Of a stretch of DNA of 64,000 nt, positions 11,085 to 20,090 are shown piece by piece (the stretch's first letter is position 1; each line of letters begins with the position of its first letter). The notes under the pieces are model-generated. The model was not told where the DNA came from, did not search any database, and was given only the letters and a program-made list of their open reading frames with translations. The DNA lies in assembly GCF_010550245.1 (NCBI RefSeq), contig NZ_JAAGLU010000003.1:62001-126000 (forward strand), in the 5' to 3' direction. The translations under genes and the position numbers were made by a program. This stretch comes from Streptomyces sp. SID12501 (GTDB taxonomy: Bacteria > Actinomycetota > Actinomycetes > Streptomycetales > Streptomycetaceae).

Positions 11085-11561
11085 ATGAGCGCACCCGACG
11101 GCAGCCCGGTCGGCGCCGAACGCAGCATCGGCCAGTTGTTCGCCTCGGCGACGACCGAGATGTCCGCGCTGGTGCACGACGAGATCGCGCTGGCGAAAGC
11201 CCAGCTCAAGCAGGACGTGAAGCGCGGCGTGACGAGCGGCGGCGCGTTCACGGTGGCCGCCGCCGTACTGGTGTTCTCCCTGCCGATGCTCAACTTCGCG
11301 CTGGCGTACGCCATTCGGACCTGGAGCGACTGGAACCTCGCGGTCTGCTTCCTGCTGTCGTTCGCCGCGAACGTCCTCCTCACCGTCCTCCTGGTGCTGG
11401 TCGGCGTCGTCTTCGCGAAGAAGGCCAAGAAGGGCAAGGGCCCGCAGAAGGTCGCCGCGTCCATGAAGGAGACGGCGGGCGTCCTCCAGAACGCCAAGCC
11501 GCACCCCCGGCCCGCCCCGGTAAGTGACGCGGTCGAGGTTGTGGCACGCTCGTCCTCATGA
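11085..11561 (+). CDS. phage holin family (DUF1469-like) membrane protein
   Basis: 158 aa from ATG 11085 with AGGGAGA upstream. N-terminal amphipathic part (SIGQLFASATTEMSALVHDE), then two hydrophobic segments (GGAFTVAAAVLVFSLPML and AVCFLLSFAANVLLTVLLV) and a Lys-rich tail ending in a Pro-rich stretch. This matches the Actinobacteria putative Actinobacterial Holin-X / DUF1469 proteins; despite the name there is no lysis context here. Its stop overlaps the start of the next gene by four bases (ATGA), so the two are translationally coupled. Confidence 0.8.
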   Translation: MSAPDGSPVGAERSIGQLFASATTEMSALVHDEIALAKAQLKQDVKRGVTSGGAFTVAAAVLVFSLPMLNFALAYAIRTWSDWNLAVCFLLSFAANVLLTVLLVLVGVVFAKKAKKGKGPQKVAASMKETAGVLQNAKPHPRPAPVSDAVEVVARSSS

Positions 11562-12508
11562 CGGACCCCGCCACACCCTCGGCGCAACCCGCCTCGGCCG
11601 TACGGCTCGATCTTCCCGGTGGGCGCGAAGTGATCCACCGGGATGTCGCCGCGAACGGCGCCCGGTTCCACATCGCCGAGGTGGGCGACGGACCGCTGGT
11701 CATGCTCGTGCACGGGTTCCCGCAGTTCTGGTGGACGTGGCGGCATCAGCTGACCGCCCTCGCCGACGCCGGCTTCCGGGCCGTCGCCATGGACCTGCGG
11801 GGCGTGGGCGGCAGCGACCGTACGCCCCGGGGTTACGACACCGCGAACCTCGCCCTCGACATCACGGGCGTCGTCCGGTCCCTGGGTGAACCCGACGCCG
11901 CGCTGGTCGGCCACGACCTGGGCGGATACCTGGCGTGGACGGCCGCGGTGATGCGCCCCAAGCTGGTACGACGGCTCGTGGTCGCCTCGATGCCCCACCC
12001 CCGGCGCTGGCGCTCGGCGATGCTCTCCGACGTCAAGCAGACGGCCGCCAGCTCCTACATCTGGGGGTTCCAGCGGCCCTGGCTCCCCGAGCGGCAGCTC
12101 ATCGCGGACGACGGGGCGCTCGTCGGGCGGCTGATCCGGGACTGGTCGGGCCCGCGGCTGCCCGACGACGAGGCGGTGGAGGCGTACCGCAGGGCCATGT
12201 GCATCCCGTCCACCGCGCACTGCGCGATCGAGCCGTACCGCTGGATGGTCCGCTCGATGGCCCGTCCGGACGGCATCCAGTTCAACCGGCGAATGAAGCG
12301 GCCGGTGCGGGTGCCGACGCTCCATCTGCACGGCTCACTCGATCCGGTACTGCGCACCCGCAGTGCGGCCGGCTCCGGGGAGTACGTCGAAGCGCCGTAC
12401 CGCTGGCGCCTGTTCGACGGGCTGGGACACTTCCCGCACGAGGAGGATCCGGTCGCGTTCTCGACGGAACTGGTCAACTGGCTGAAGGACCCCGAACCGG
12501 ACCGGTGA
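11558..12508 (+). CDS. alpha/beta hydrolase, epoxide-hydrolase/dehalogenase type
   Basis: 316 aa. Oxyanion-hole motif HGFPQFWWTW, nucleophile elbow VGHDLGGY (Asp nucleophile, as in epoxide hydrolases and haloalkane dehalogenases), and a C-terminal GLGHFPHEEDP with the catalytic His. A helical cap region lies between the elbow and the His. The substrate is unknown. Coupled to the holin-like gene by an ATGA overlap. Confidence 0.88.
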   Translation: MTDPATPSAQPASAVRLDLPGGREVIHRDVAANGARFHIAEVGDGPLVMLVHGFPQFWWTWRHQLTALADAGFRAVAMDLRGVGGSDRTPRGYDTANLALDITGVVRSLGEPDAALVGHDLGGYLAWTAAVMRPKLVRRLVVASMPHPRRWRSAMLSDVKQTAASSYIWGFQRPWLPERQLIADDGALVGRLIRDWSGPRLPDDEAVEAYRRAMCIPSTAHCAIEPYRWMVRSMARPDGIQFNRRMKRPVRVPTLHLHGSLDPVLRTRSAAGSGEYVEAPYRWRLFDGLGHFPHEEDPVAFSTELVNWLKDPEPDR

Positions 12509-12651
12509 CCGGGCAGGGGGGAGGGTGCCGGCACGCCCGGTATCCGAGAACTGGAACAGGTGTACTACGAACAGCCAGTTGCCCGGTGCATAGGCCGATT
12601 GGGGGCCCGTGGGGCGGTTATCGACCTTGGGGCAGGGGCAGACGTCGGGGT

Positions 12652-12831
12652 ATGGGCTGGACGCACGACTACAGTGACGCCGCACGCAATCGCCGCTCGG
12701 GCCACGGTCCGAGCTCCCACCAGGGAGGTTCCCCGCATATCGCGGGGACCGATCTGAGGGTGGGAATCCCGCGCATCCTGCGCCGTCGGGCCCTCTGGGT
12801 CTCGATGCGCCTGCGCCACCCCCGCCCCTGA
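12652..12831 (+). CDS. small basic protein, 59 aa, candidate
   Basis: ATG 12652 to TGA 12831 encodes a 59-residue product starting MGWTHDYSDAARNRRSG and ending in an Arg-rich helix (RILRRRALW). Codon third positions are mostly G or C, as in real genes of this genome, and the stop lies inside the convergent terminator. No strong Shine-Dalgarno is seen; the sequence before the ATG is GC-rich. I do not recognise the product. Confidence 0.45.
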   Translation: MGWTHDYSDAARNRRSGHGPSSHQGGSPHIAGTDLRVGIPRILRRRALWVSMRLRHPRP

Positions 12832-12848
12832 GCCCGTAAGGGCTTCAG
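12828..12848. terminator. convergent hairpin between small ORF and protease gene
   Basis: CTGAGCCC (12828-12835), loop GTAA, then GGGCTTCAG (12840-12848) with one bulged base. It sits between the stops of two convergent genes, so it could serve both directions. Confidence 0.55.
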
Positions 12849-14053
12849 AGCGCGCAACTGTCGCTGTCCACCTGCTGGTTGGCGGTGCGCCCCTGGGCGA
12901 TGTCCTCCTGGATCTCGTCCGCCGTGAGCGCGTAACCGGTGTTCGGGTCGTCGAGGGACTTCGCGAAGACCACGCCGTACACCTTGCCGTCGGGCGTGAG
13001 CAGGGGGCCACCGGAGTTGCCCTGACGGACGGTCGCGAACAGTGAGTAGACATCGCGGCGGACCGTGCCGCGGTGGTAGATGTCCGGGCCGTTCGCCGTG
13101 ATGCGACCACGCACGCGCGCGGGACGGACGTCGTACGAACCGTTCTCCGGGTAACCGGCGACGATCGCGCTCTTCCCGCTGTTCGCGTCCTCGGTCGCGA
13201 ACTTCAGCACGGGCGCGCGCAGATCGGGTACGTCGAGTACGGCGATGTCGCGCTCCCAGTCGTAGAGGACGACCGTCGCGTCGTACTTCCTGCCCTCGCC
13301 GCCCACCTGGACGGTGGGCTCGTCCACACCGCCGACCACGTGTGCGTTGGTCATCACGCGCCGATCGCCGAAGACGAAGCCGGTGCCCTCCAGGACCTTG
13401 CCGCAGCTCTGGGCGGTGCCCATGACCTTGACGATCGAACGCTGGGCGTTGACGGCGACCGCGCTGTTGGCGAGCGCGGGGTCGGGCGGATCGACGTCCT
13501 TGATGGGCTCGTTGGAGAACGGGCTGAAGACCTGCGGGAAGCCGTTCTGCGCGAGGACCGAGGTGAAGTCCTTGAACCAGTTGTCGGCATCGGAGGGCAG
13601 CACCTCCGACACACCTGCCAGCACCTTGGAGCCGCGGACCTCCTTGCCCACCGTGGGCATCGTGGTCTGCGCGAGGGCGGCGCCGATCAGCCAGGCGACC
13701 AGGAGCATCGCGACGACGTTGACGAGGGCCCCGCCGGTCGCGTCGAGGGCGCGGGCGGGCGACCAGGTGATGAATCGGCGCAGCTTGTTGCCGAGGTGAG
13801 TGGTCAGGGCCTGGCCGACGGAGGCGCAGACGATCACGATGACGACCGCGACGATGGCGGCGGTCGTACTCACCTCGGCCTCGTCGGTCACGCCGTCCCA
13901 GACGACGGGCAGCAGATAGACGGCGACGAGACCGCCGCCCAGGAAGCCGGTCACCGACAGGATGCCGACGACGAACCCCTGGCGGTAGCCCACGATCGCG
14001 AACCACACGGCGGCGACCAGCAACAAGATGTCCAGCACGTTCACAAGGGCCAC
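12845..14053 (-). CDS. MarP-like membrane serine protease (CvpA domain plus trypsin-like protease)
   Basis: 402 aa from GTG 14053 (GTG 14044 is an alternative). Residues 1 to about 105 hold four hydrophobic segments of the CvpA/colicin V production type (LDILLLVAAVWFAIVGYRQG). After a linker, a chymotrypsin-fold protease follows with catalytic His in TNAHVV (about 234), Asp in DIAVLD (about 271) and Ser in GNSGGPL (about 345). This architecture is that of Mycobacterium tuberculosis MarP (Rv3671c), a periplasmic protease for acid and oxidative stress. Starts 4 bases after the NUDIX gene, so same transcript. Confidence 0.92.
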   Translation of the reverse strand: MALVNVLDILLLVAAVWFAIVGYRQGFVVGILSVTGFLGGGLVAVYLLPVVWDGVTDEAEVSTTAAIVAVVIVIVCASVGQALTTHLGNKLRRFITWSPARALDATGGALVNVVAMLLVAWLIGAALAQTTMPTVGKEVRGSKVLAGVSEVLPSDADNWFKDFTSVLAQNGFPQVFSPFSNEPIKDVDPPDPALANSAVAVNAQRSIVKVMGTAQSCGKVLEGTGFVFGDRRVMTNAHVVGGVDEPTVQVGGEGRKYDATVVLYDWERDIAVLDVPDLRAPVLKFATEDANSGKSAIVAGYPENGSYDVRPARVRGRITANGPDIYHRGTVRRDVYSLFATVRQGNSGGPLLTPDGKVYGVVFAKSLDDPNTGYALTADEIQEDIAQGRTANQQVDSDSCAL

Positions 14054-14057
14054 CCTG

Positions 14058-14795
14058 TCACGCGCGCCAGTCCAGCGGGACCTGCTTGTTTCTGTCCCAG
14101 GGGCGCTCCCAGCCCGAGTAGTGCATCAGCCGGTCGATGATCCCGGCCGTGAAGCCCCATACGAGGGCCGATTCGACCAGAAATGCCGGACCCTTGTGGC
14201 CGCTTGGGTGCACGGCGGTCGCACGGTTGGCCGGATCCGTGAGATCCGCCACGGGGACCGTGAACACCCGGGCCGTCTCGTTCGGGTCGACGACCCCGAC
14301 CGGCGTCGGCTCTCGCCACCAGCCCAGCACCGGCGTGACGACGAAGCCGCTCACCGGGATGTAGAGCTTGGGCAGCACACCGAAGAGCTGGACGCCGGCC
14401 GGATCGAGCCCCGTCTCCTCCTCGGCCTCGCGCAGCGCGGCCCGCAGCGGACCGTCGCCCTGCGGATCGCCGTCCTCGGGATCGAGGGCCCCGCCGGGGA
14501 AGGAGGGCTGGCCGGCGTGGGAGCGCAGCGAAGTGGCCCGCTCCATGAGCAGCAGCTCGGGCCCGCCGCCGCCATCGCCGCCGTCGCCGCCCTCGTGGCC
14601 GGCCTTCCCCTCGCCCTCTCCGAAGAGGATCAGTACGGCCGACTGGCGGCCGGCGCCGTCCTCGGGCGGCAGGAAGCGGCTCAGCTGGAGCGGCTCGACC
14701 GTCTCGACGGCGTGCACCATCGGATCGAGCCAGCCGGGCAAGCCGTCCTTGCTGAGCGTTGCCTCGCCGCCCTGTGTGTTGCTCGCGCGCGTCAC
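14058..14795 (-). CDS. NUDIX hydrolase, CoA-pyrophosphatase type
   Basis: 245 aa if the GTG at 14795 is used, which has GGGGGTGG just upstream; an earlier in-frame GTG at 14882 would add a poorly conserved-looking Arg/Gly tail. The NUDIX box is LREAEEETGLDP preceded by SFPGGALDPEDG, and the ERATSLRSHAGQPSFPGG stretch is the CoA-pyrophosphatase (UPF0035) signature. The family cleaves CoA or acyl-CoA to phosphopantetheine and 3',5'-ADP. A run of Gly/Asp (EGGDGGDGGGG) forms a loop inserted before the box. Lies between nth and the protease gene in one operon. Confidence 0.88.
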   Translation of the reverse strand: MTRASNTQGGEATLSKDGLPGWLDPMVHAVETVEPLQLSRFLPPEDGAGRQSAVLILFGEGEGKAGHEGGDGGDGGGGPELLLMERATSLRSHAGQPSFPGGALDPEDGDPQGDGPLRAALREAEEETGLDPAGVQLFGVLPKLYIPVSGFVVTPVLGWWREPTPVGVVDPNETARVFTVPVADLTDPANRATAVHPSGHKGPAFLVESALVWGFTAGIIDRLMHYSGWERPWDRNKQVPLDWRA

Positions 14796-14895
14796 CGCCA
14801 CCCCCGTTCTGCTGCTTCCAACGCCTGCGGCTGCCCTGTTGGTTCCGTCGATGCCGGATGGCTCCCGGGCATCGCCTCGCACCTCGCCCCGGGCC

Positions 14896-16299
14896 TCATC
14901 CGGCCGCCGGCGGCGACGCCGGGATGCCGCCCGCGTCGAGATAGGCCTGCGGCGGGTTCAGCCGCTGGCCGGGGAAGCCGCCCTTCTCGTACTTCAGGAG
15001 CTTGTGTGCCTTCTCCGGGTCCGTCTCGCCCTCCCCGTACGCCGGGCAGAGCGGGGCGAGCGGGCAGGCGCCGCAGGCGGGCTTGCGGGCGTGGCAGATA
15101 CGGCGGCCGTGGAAGATCACGTGGTGCGAGAGCATCGTCCAGTCACTCTTGGGGAAGAGCGTGCCGACGGCGGCCTCGATCTTGTCCGGGTCCTTCTCCG
15201 CCGTCCACTGCCAGCGGTGCACCAGCCGCTGGAAGTGCGTGTCCACGGTGATGCCGGGGCGTCCGAAGGCGTTGCCGAGCACGACGAAGGCCGTCTTGCG
15301 GCCCACACCGGGGAGTTTGACGAGGTCTTCGAGGCGGCCGGGCACCTCGCCGCCGAACTCCTCCGACAGGGCCTTGGACAGCCCTATGACGGACCTGGTC
15401 TTGGCCCGGAAGAAGCCGGTCGGGCGCAGGATCTCCTCGACCTCCTCGGGGTTGGCGGCGGCCAGGTCCTCGGGGGTGGGGTACTTGGCGAAGAGGGCGG
15501 GGGTCGTCTGATTGACCCTCAGGTCGGTCGTCTGGGCCGACAGGACCGTGGCTACGAGCAGTTGGAAGGAGTTCTCGAAGTCCAGCTCGGGGTGGGCGTA
15601 CGGATAGACCTCGGCGAGCTCCCGGTCGATCCGGCGAGCACGCCGGACGAGCGCGGTGTGCGACTCGTCGCGGGGCGGCTTCGGGGCGGCGACCTTGGAA
15701 GCGGGGTTCGGGGCGGCGACCTTGGAGACGCCCGTCTTGGGGGCGGCTGCTCTGGCGACGCCAGCCTTGGAGGCGCCAGCCTTGGAGGCGCCAGCCTTGG
15801 AGGCGCCAGCCTTGGAGGTGGCTGTCCTGGAGGTGGCCGTCCCGGAGGTGGCCGTCCCGGAGGTGGCCGTCCTGGAGGTGGCCGTCTTGGAAGCAGTGGC
15901 TTTGGAGACGGGCTTGGCGGCAGCCGACTTCGCGGGGGCGGCCTTCTTGGTCGCGACCGCCTTCGTCGCGACCTTCTTGGTCACGGCCGACTGCTTCGCG
16001 ACCGCCTTCGTCACGGCCGGCTTCTTCGCCGCCGCGGAGGCAACCCCCTTCGCCGGTGCGGCCTTCTTCACCGTCCCGGCCGACCGTGCGGCCTGCTTCT
16101 CCGGGGGGCCCTTCACGTCCGTCCCACCCGCCTCGGTCGTCCCTGTCACCTTCTTGGCGGCTTTCTCCACCGACATCACCTCTGCCGCTTTCTCCGCATT
16201 CCGACCCCCACCCGCACCCTGTTCGCCCACAGCGGAATCAAGCCTGGGGGTCACCTGCTCAGCCCCCTTGGCCTGTGCTCTCACCGGCGATTTGGACAC
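14896..16299 (-). CDS. nth: endonuclease III with long Lys/Ala-rich N-terminal tail
   Basis: 467 aa, about twice the usual length. The enzyme itself is the C-terminal ~255 residues: [16 protein letters not shown], the helix-hairpin-helix [12 protein letters not shown] with the catalytic Lys (about 335), [11 protein letters not shown] with the catalytic Asp, and the [4Fe-4S] ligands [17 protein letters not shown]. It removes oxidised pyrimidines and nicks abasic sites. The first ~210 residues are low-complexity Ala/Lys/Thr/Ser repeats like a histone H1 or HupS tail, probably giving non-specific DNA binding. GTG 16299 is the furthest start; the true start may lie further in. First gene of the nth-NUDIX-protease operon, divergent from crp. 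Confidence 0.93.
   Translation of the reverse strand: MSKSPVRAQAKGAEQVTPRLDSAVGEQGAGGGRNAEKAAEVMSVEKAAKKVTGTTEAGGTDVKGPPEKQAARSAGTVKKAAPAKGVASAAAKKPAVTKAVAKQSAVTKKVATKAVATKKAAPAKSAAAKPVSKATASKTATSRTATSGTATSGTATSRTATSKAGASKAGASKAGASKAGVARAAAPKTGVSKVAAPNPASKVAAPKPPRDESHTALVRRARRIDRELAEVYPYAHPELDFENSFQLLVATVLSAQTTDLRVNQTTPALFAKYPTPEDLAAANPEEVEEILRPTGFFRAKTRSVIGLSKALSEEFGGEVPGRLEDLVKLPGVGRKTAFVVLGNAFGRPGITVDTHFQRLVHRWQWTAEKDPDKIEAAVGTLFPKSDWTMLSHHVIFHGRRICHARKPACGACPLAPLCPAYGEGETDPEKAHKLLKYEKGGFPGQRLNPPQAYLDAGGIPASPPAAG
15762..15896 (-). repeat. 15-bp minisatellite inside nth
   Basis: About nine tandem units of 15 bp. One half encodes (K)AGAS four times, the other TATSR or TATSG five times. The period is exact and in frame, so copy-number changes only lengthen or shorten the basic tail of endonuclease III. 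Confidence 0.85.
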
Positions 16300-16503
16300 C
16301 CGGCCAGCCTAGAGCCCGGCACTGACATCCGCCCCGGACCCTGGAGATCGGCGCCCAATTGGCCCCCTGCCACACTGATCGGGAGACCCGTGCGGCATCC
16401 TTGTGACAGATCACACTGTTTGGACCGTCCGGCAAGATGGGGAACACGGTCCCCGTTAACCGGGGAGCAAGATCCCCTGAGCAGGTCGACAAGGAGAGAA
16501 CTC

Positions 16504-17178
16504 GTGGACGACGTTCTGCGGCGCGCCCCGCTCTTCGCGGCGCTGGATGACGAGCAGGCCGCGGAGCTCCGCGCCTCCATGAGTGAGGTGACTCTCGCGC
16601 GCGGTGACGCCCTGTTCCACGAGGGCGACCCGGGTGACCGGCTCTACGTGGTCACCGAGGGCAAGGTCAAGCTCCACCGCACGTCCCCGGACGGGCGCGA
16701 GAACATGCTGGCCGTCCTCGGCCCCGGCGAGCTGATCGGCGAGCTGTCGCTGTTCGACCCGGGCCCGCGCACCGCCACGGCCACCGCACTGACCGAGGTC
16801 AAGCTGCTCGGCCTCGGCCACGGCGACCTCCAGCCCTGGCTGAACGCCCGCCCCGAGGTGGCCGCCGCGCTCCTGCGCGCTGTCGCCCGGCGCCTGCGCA
16901 AGACCAACGACCAGATGTCCGACCTGGTCTTCTCCGACGTGCCGGGCCGTGTCGCGCGTGCCCTGCTCGACCTCTCGCGCCGCTTCGGCGTGCAGTCGGA
17001 GGAGGGCATCCACGTCGTGCACGACCTGACCCAGGAGGAGCTGGCCCAGCTCGTCGGCGCCTCCCGCGAGACGGTCAACAAGGCGCTCGCCGACTTCGCG
17101 GGCCGCGGCTGGCTGCGCCTGGAGGCGCGGGCCGTGATCCTGCTGGACGTGGAGCGCCTCGCGAAGCGTTCGCGCTAG
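16504..17178 (+). CDS. crp: Crp/Fnr family transcriptional regulator
   Basis: 224 aa from GTG 16504 with AAGGAGAG seven bases upstream; the length equals S. coelicolor Crp (SCO3571, from memory). N-terminal cyclic-nucleotide-binding barrel with FHEGDPGDRLYVV and the phosphate-binding PGELIGELSLFDPGPRTATA; C-terminal winged helix LTQEELAQLVGASRETVNKALADF. In Streptomyces Crp influences germination and antibiotic production and its cAMP response is debated. Divergent from nth, with about 200 bases between, and closed by a strong terminator. Confidence 0.95.
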   Translation: MDDVLRRAPLFAALDDEQAAELRASMSEVTLARGDALFHEGDPGDRLYVVTEGKVKLHRTSPDGRENMLAVLGPGELIGELSLFDPGPRTATATALTEVKLLGLGHGDLQPWLNARPEVAAALLRAVARRLRKTNDQMSDLVFSDVPGRVARALLDLSRRFGVQSEEGIHVVHDLTQEELAQLVGASRETVNKALADFAGRGWLRLEARAVILLDVERLAKRSR

Positions 17179-17198
17179 CCGGGAGCCGTCCGTACACG

Positions 17199-17236
17199 TG
17201 AGAGGGGCCCTGCCGCACGGCGGGGCCCCTCTCACA
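17199..17236 (+). terminator. intrinsic terminator after crp
   Basis: GTGAGAGGGGCC and GGCCCCTCTCAC form a long stem around a GC-rich loop at 17199-17236; the following bases are ATTTC. It separates crp from the propeller-protein gene. Confidence 0.8.
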
Positions 17237-17311
17237 TTTCAACGGGTTCACCGGGGCGGGGTCCGTGCGGTGACGAGAACACGTGCTGAACGGAAGCAAG
17301 GGGTGGGTCGG

Positions 17312-18391
17312 ATGCACCAGGACAGAGCGCCCGAGTCGGTCTGGGCGGCGGCGCCGGAGCCCGCGAAGCGCCGGTTGCGCCTGTTCCGCCGGGACCCGGA
17401 GGCACAGACGCTGTGGCAGTCGGAGTTCGAGCAGCAGGACCTCGGCGAGCCGCTCGGTCTGTGGGCGACGGACGAGGCGGTGGCCCTGGCCCGCTTCGAC
17501 CGCGTGACGGCGTACGCACCGGCGACCGGTGAGCCCCTCTGGACCTGGCAGCCGCCGGGCCGGGACGTGATCGTCAGGGTGTCCCAGGACACCCAGAACG
17601 GCCTGGGTGTCGTCCTGCACCACGACGACGGCGAGCCGGCCGCCACGCACGTCCGCCTCACCGCCCTCGCTCTCGGCTCCGGGGCCGTGGCCTGGTCGCG
17701 CGAGCAGGCGAAGGACCAGCTGGGACAGGTCGGCACCGACCACGCGCGCGAGGTGGCGATCGGCGGCGGCCGGACAGCGACCGTCTCCAGCCGGGAGGCG
17801 GACGCGCCGCCGGTCGTCCGGTGTCTCGACACGCGCACCGGCGCCGTCCAGTGGGAGCGGTCGCTCCCGGACCAGTGGGGCGACGGGTTCTCCGTCCTGG
17901 CGACGGACCCGCCGGTCCTGTCCGTCCGCGACGACGGCAAGCGCTCCCGCCCCCGGCTGTACGTGGTCCGCGAGGACGGCCAGTGGCACGTCGAACTTCC
18001 CGGCGGATACAAGGACTTCGGGCCCGCGGTCGCCGTCGTCGGCGACACGCTCGCCGTCGGACTGGAACCGGACGAACCCGCCGACGACGAGAAGAGCGCC
18101 GACACGCTCCTGCGCGCCTACTCCGTCCAGACCGGCGACCAGCTCTGGGAGTGGCGTGTGGATCACGGCCGTACGCTCCATCCTCTGGCCCACCGCGGGT
18201 ACTTCCTGGTGGGCAACGGCTACGGCAGCCGCGTGACCGTCCTCGACCCCGCCGACGGCCGGGTCGTCGCGGAGCGCAGGTTCCCCGGCTTCAGCTACCG
18301 GGCACGGTACGCGGCCTGGAGCGACCGCCTGGCCGTGGTCTGCCACGCGGTGAGCGAGACCCGCCGTCTGCGCGTGTTCCGCTGGAGGTGA
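17312..18391 (+). CDS. PQQ-like beta-propeller protein
   Basis: 359 aa from ATG 17312 with AAGGGGTGG upstream. Repeating strand patterns such as VTAYAPATGEPLWTWQPPG, CLDTRTGAVQWERSLPD and AYSVQTGDQLWEWRVDHG are the PQQ/BamB-type propeller blades (x-D-x-x-TG-x-x-x-W). No signal peptide or membrane segment, so probably cytosolic; no PQQ enzyme residues can be assigned. Its stop is followed one base later by the start of the nucleotidyltransferase gene, so the two are coupled. Confidence 0.75.
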   Translation: MHQDRAPESVWAAAPEPAKRRLRLFRRDPEAQTLWQSEFEQQDLGEPLGLWATDEAVALARFDRVTAYAPATGEPLWTWQPPGRDVIVRVSQDTQNGLGVVLHHDDGEPAATHVRLTALALGSGAVAWSREQAKDQLGQVGTDHAREVAIGGGRTATVSSREADAPPVVRCLDTRTGAVQWERSLPDQWGDGFSVLATDPPVLSVRDDGKRSRPRLYVVREDGQWHVELPGGYKDFGPAVAVVGDTLAVGLEPDEPADDEKSADTLLRAYSVQTGDQLWEWRVDHGRTLHPLAHRGYFLVGNGYGSRVTVLDPADGRVVAERRFPGFSYRARYAAWSDRLAVVCHAVSETRRLRVFRWR

Positions 18392-18392
18392 C

Positions 18393-19244
18393 GTGACGTA
18401 CGGGGTGTCGGCGCGCCCGGGGCTGGACGAGCACGGGTTCATCGCGCGTGAGGGCTCCCTCGCGCGCGTGCCGCCCGCTTTCCGGCCCGTCGTCGGCGCG
18501 GCCCGCGACCGGGTCGTCGACGTCTTCGGGGCGCGGCTGCACAGCGCGTACGTCTACGGGTCGATCCCGCGCGGCACCGCGCGCGTGGGCCGCAGCGACC
18601 TGGACCTTCTCCTCGTCCTGCGTGAGGAGCCCACGGAGGCTGACCGGGCGGCGGCCCGCGCGCTGGACGCGGCTCTCGACGACGAGTTCGAGCAGATCGA
18701 CGGCTCCGGCACGCTGCTGGCCTCGCGGGCACAGGCGCTGAGTGACCTGGAGAGGCACGACCTGGGCTGGTTCGTGGCCTGCCTCTGCACGCCCCTACTC
18801 GGCGAGGACCTGGCCGGGCACCTGCCCCGCTACCGTCCCGACTCCCTCCTCGCCCGCGAGACCAACGGCGATCTGGCCCTGTGCCTCCCGCGCTGGCGAC
18901 GCCAGATCGCCGAGGCGACCGCCCCGGGGGCTCCTCCGGGGGCGGTACGCGCACGCGTGCGGGGCATCTCGCGCCGCCTGGTGCGTACGGGCTTCACTCT
19001 CGTCATGCCGCGCTGGGAAGGCTGGACCAGCGATCTGTACGAGATGGCCGAGGCATTCGCCGCGTACTACCCGGAGTGGGGCCAGCCCATGAGGGAGGTG
19101 GCGGCGCTGGGTCACGAGCCGACGGACGACCCGGCCGTCCTGCGGTCGTTCCTGCGCTCGCACGTCGAGGAGCTGGGCCCGTGGCTCGCCGGGGAGTACA
19201 CGCGCGTGCACGGCGTCAAGGCGCCCAGGCCCGAACCCGAATAG
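18393..19244 (+). CDS. nucleotidyltransferase-fold protein
   Basis: 283 aa from GTG 18393, with GGAGGTG placed ideally upstream. YVYGSIPRGTARVGRSDLDLLLVL is the GSxxRG...SDxDL signature of the pol-beta superfamily (MNT/aminoglycoside adenylyltransferase type), with the two metal-binding Asp residues present. A helical C-terminal domain follows (FTLVMPRWEGWTSDLYEMAE), as in ANT-type enzymes. It probably transfers a nucleotide to a small molecule or protein; no resistance context is present. Ends 15 bases before the convergent metallo-beta-lactamase gene. Confidence 0.75.
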   Translation: MTYGVSARPGLDEHGFIAREGSLARVPPAFRPVVGAARDRVVDVFGARLHSAYVYGSIPRGTARVGRSDLDLLLVLREEPTEADRAAARALDAALDDEFEQIDGSGTLLASRAQALSDLERHDLGWFVACLCTPLLGEDLAGHLPRYRPDSLLARETNGDLALCLPRWRRQIAEATAPGAPPGAVRARVRGISRRLVRTGFTLVMPRWEGWTSDLYEMAEAFAAYYPEWGQPMREVAALGHEPTDDPAVLRSFLRSHVEELGPWLAGEYTRVHGVKAPRPEPE

Positions 19245-19259
19245 GGGCCCGGGCCGGGG

Positions 19260-20090
19260 CTAGATGAGGCCGTGGTCGCGGAGGTACTCCAGCTGGGCGC
19301 GTACGGACAGTTCGGCGGCCGGCCACAGGGAGCGGTCCACGTCCGCGTACACGTGGGCGACGACCTCAGCGGGGCCGGTGTAGCCGTTCTCGACCGCCGT
19401 CTCGATCTGGGCGAGCCGGTGGGCGCGATGGGCGAGGTAGAACTCGACAGCGCCCTGGGCGTCGTCCAGGACGGGGCCGTGGCCCGGCAGGACGGTCCGG
19501 ACGCCGTCGTCCACCGTCAGGGACCTGAGCCGCCGCAGGGAGTCCAGATAGTCCCCCAGGCGGCCGTCAGGATGGGCCACCAAGGTCGTTCCGCGCCCCA
19601 GGACGGTGTCTCCGGTCAGGACGGCCTGATCGGCCGGGAGATGGAAGCACAGCGAGTCCGCGGTGTGCCCCGGCGTCGGTACGACCCTCAGCTCCAGCCC
19701 GCCGACGGTCACGACGTCCCCGTGCCCGAGGCCCTCGTCCCCCAGTCGCAGCGCCGGATCGAGCGCCCGCACGTGCGTCCCCGTGAGTTCGGCGAACCTT
19801 CCGGCGCCCTCCGCGTGGTCCGGATGCCCGTGTGTGAGCAGCGTCAGCGCGACCCGCTTGCCGGCCTTCCCCACGGTGTCGACGACATGCTTGAGGTGTA
19901 CGTCGTCCAGGGGTCCCGGGTCGACGACGACGGCCAGTTCGGAATCCGGCTCGGAGACGATCCAGGTGTTCGTTCCGTCGAGGGTCATCGCGGAGGCGTT
20001 GGGCGCGAGGACGTTGACCGCGCGCGCGGTGGCGGGTCCCGAGAGAACCCCGCCGCGCGGCTGGCCGGGGAGAGCGGCGGCTTCGGTCAT
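19260..20090 (-). CDS. metallo-beta-lactamase fold hydrolase
   Basis: 276 aa from ATG 20090. The MBL motif HGHPDHAEG gives the zinc ligands HxHxDH, with PTPGHTADSLCFH and TGDTVLGRGTT following, and a C-terminal LPGHGPVLDD. It resembles the LACTB2/RNase or glyoxalase II-like branch. Final gene of the operon DUF4177-ridA-NUDIX-MBL; its ATG overlaps the TGA of the NUDIX gene. Confidence 0.88.
   Translation of the reverse strand: MTEAAALPGQPRGGVLSGPATARAVNVLAPNASAMTLDGTNTWIVSEPDSELAVVVDPGPLDDVHLKHVVDTVGKAGKRVALTLLTHGHPDHAEGAGRFAELTGTHVRALDPALRLGDEGLGHGDVVTVGGLELRVVPTPGHTADSLCFHLPADQAVLTGDTVLGRGTTLVAHPDGRLGDYLDSLRRLRSLTVDDGVRTVLPGHGPVLDDAQGAVEFYLAHRAHRLAQIETAVENGYTGPAEVVAHVYADVDRSLWPAAELSVRAQLEYLRDHGLI

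Noticed and set aside
11085..11561. Prophage lysis gene (holin)
   Set aside because: Only the family name suggests lysis; there is no endolysin or phage gene nearby and the gene is coupled to a hydrolase in a conserved core region.
15762..15896. CRISPR-like array
   Set aside because: The 15-bp units are directly adjacent without spacers and encode an in-frame protein repeat. No CRISPR array or cas gene was found anywhere in the window.
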